Shown here: positions 5,503-5,628 of the stretch, piece by piece
How positions within the stretch are numbered: position 1 is the first letter of the stretch
Layout: each line of letters starts with the position of its first letter
Assembly (NCBI GenBank): GCA_020719105.1
Contig: DYQV01000185.1
Coordinates: 1-5,628, forward strand
Origin: Rikenella microfusus
Lineage (GTDB): Bacteria; Bacteroidota; Bacteroidia; Bacteroidales; SZUA-534
Direction of reading: 5' to 3'
Length of the DNA: 5,628 nucleotides
The notes under the pieces: model-generated
What the model was told of the DNA's origin: nothing
Databases searched by the model: none
Seen by the model: the letters and a program-made list of their open reading frames with translations, nothing else
Translations under genes and position numbers: made by a program

Positions 5503-5523
5503 TTTGCTATTTAATAAAGCAAA
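5503..5523. promoter_or_regulatory. Inverted repeat overlapping the toxin-antitoxin promoter, candidate operator
   Basis: TTTGCT (5503-5508) and AGCAAA (5518-5523) form a perfect 6-bp inverted repeat with a 9-base spacer. One arm lies inside the -7 element of the predicted promoter and the other lies 2 bases before the antitoxin ATG. A bound repressor would cover the transcription start. This is the usual place for the self-regulating site of a toxin-antitoxin operon, but the short arms could arise by chance. Confidence 0.45.
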
Positions 5524-5551
5524 GATAAATTTTTTATATAAGGTTTTGAAA
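5520..5551 (-). promoter_or_regulatory. Probable promoter of the toxin-antitoxin operon
   Basis: On the minus strand TATCTTTG (5527-5520) fits the Bacteroidota -7 element TAnnTTTG exactly. TTTC (5551-5548) lies 20 bases upstream as a near-match to the -33 TTTG. Transcription would start near 5512, leaving a leader of only about 12 bases before the antitoxin ATG at 5500. Confidence 0.55.
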
Positions 5552-5628
5552 TCCATTATCAAAGAACTTTTTTTGTCAATATTCTTAAATCCGCAAAGTA
5601 ATTGGGAAACGGTTGAAATAAAATATAA

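Noticed and set aside
5561..5579. Second promoter upstream of the antitoxin (TTGACA-like at 5574-5579 with an AAAG/CTTT dyad at 5561-5570, minus strand)
   Set aside because: No properly spaced -7 element follows, and a better match is already present at 5520-5551.
5581..5628. Terminal 48 bases as part of another gene
   Set aside because: The stretch is AT-rich and too short to show a frame, motif or RNA gene, so nothing can be supported.

Overview
The window looks like chromosomal DNA of a member of the Bacteroidota, probably a Bacteroidales/Marinilabiliales-type organism. The evidence is the protein families (a Lnb/DUF4105 protein with a C-terminal membrane module, and a Bacteroidota-style M24B aminopeptidase P carrying a LHNHYH motif), the lack of clear Shine-Dalgarno sequences, and several matches to the Bacteroidota promoter form (about TTTG, 19-21 bases, then TAnnTTTG). 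This assignment comes from reading motifs, not from a database search.

Layout. Bases 1-220 are non-coding. They hold a perfect 20-bp palindrome, a patch of repeat-like sequence and a possible promoter. Bases 221-1609 (+) encode an Xaa-Pro aminopeptidase with all expected metal ligands. A strong hairpin terminator at 1632-1665 lies between this gene and a convergent minus-strand operon. That operon reads from 4708 down to 1673: a LolC/LolE-type lipoprotein-releasing permease (4708-3488), then a Lnb/DUF4105 protein joined to it by an ATGA overlap (3491-2298), then a small lipoprotein 16 bases further on (2281-1673). The operon is preceded by a leader of about 200 bases made almost entirely of short interspersed repeats, with a good promoter match at its far end (4919-4948). 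Bases 5016-5500 (-) hold a compact, AT-rich toxin-antitoxin pair (RelE/YafQ-like toxin, small antitoxin). Its own promoter match overlaps an inverted repeat. The last 80 or so bases hold nothing I can name.

How the genes work together. The most interesting unit is the minus-strand operon. Lnb-family proteins have been reported in Bacteroides as lipoprotein N-acyltransferases, which complete triacylation of the N-terminal cysteine. LolC/E-type permeases extract mature lipoproteins from the inner membrane for delivery to the outer membrane. Translational coupling of the two suggests that N-acylation and release are co-produced and perhaps physically linked, with the third gene supplying a lipoprotein that is a substrate or an accessory factor. 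The coupling is seen directly in the sequence. The functional link is inference. The aminopeptidase and the toxin-antitoxin pair look like unrelated neighbours.
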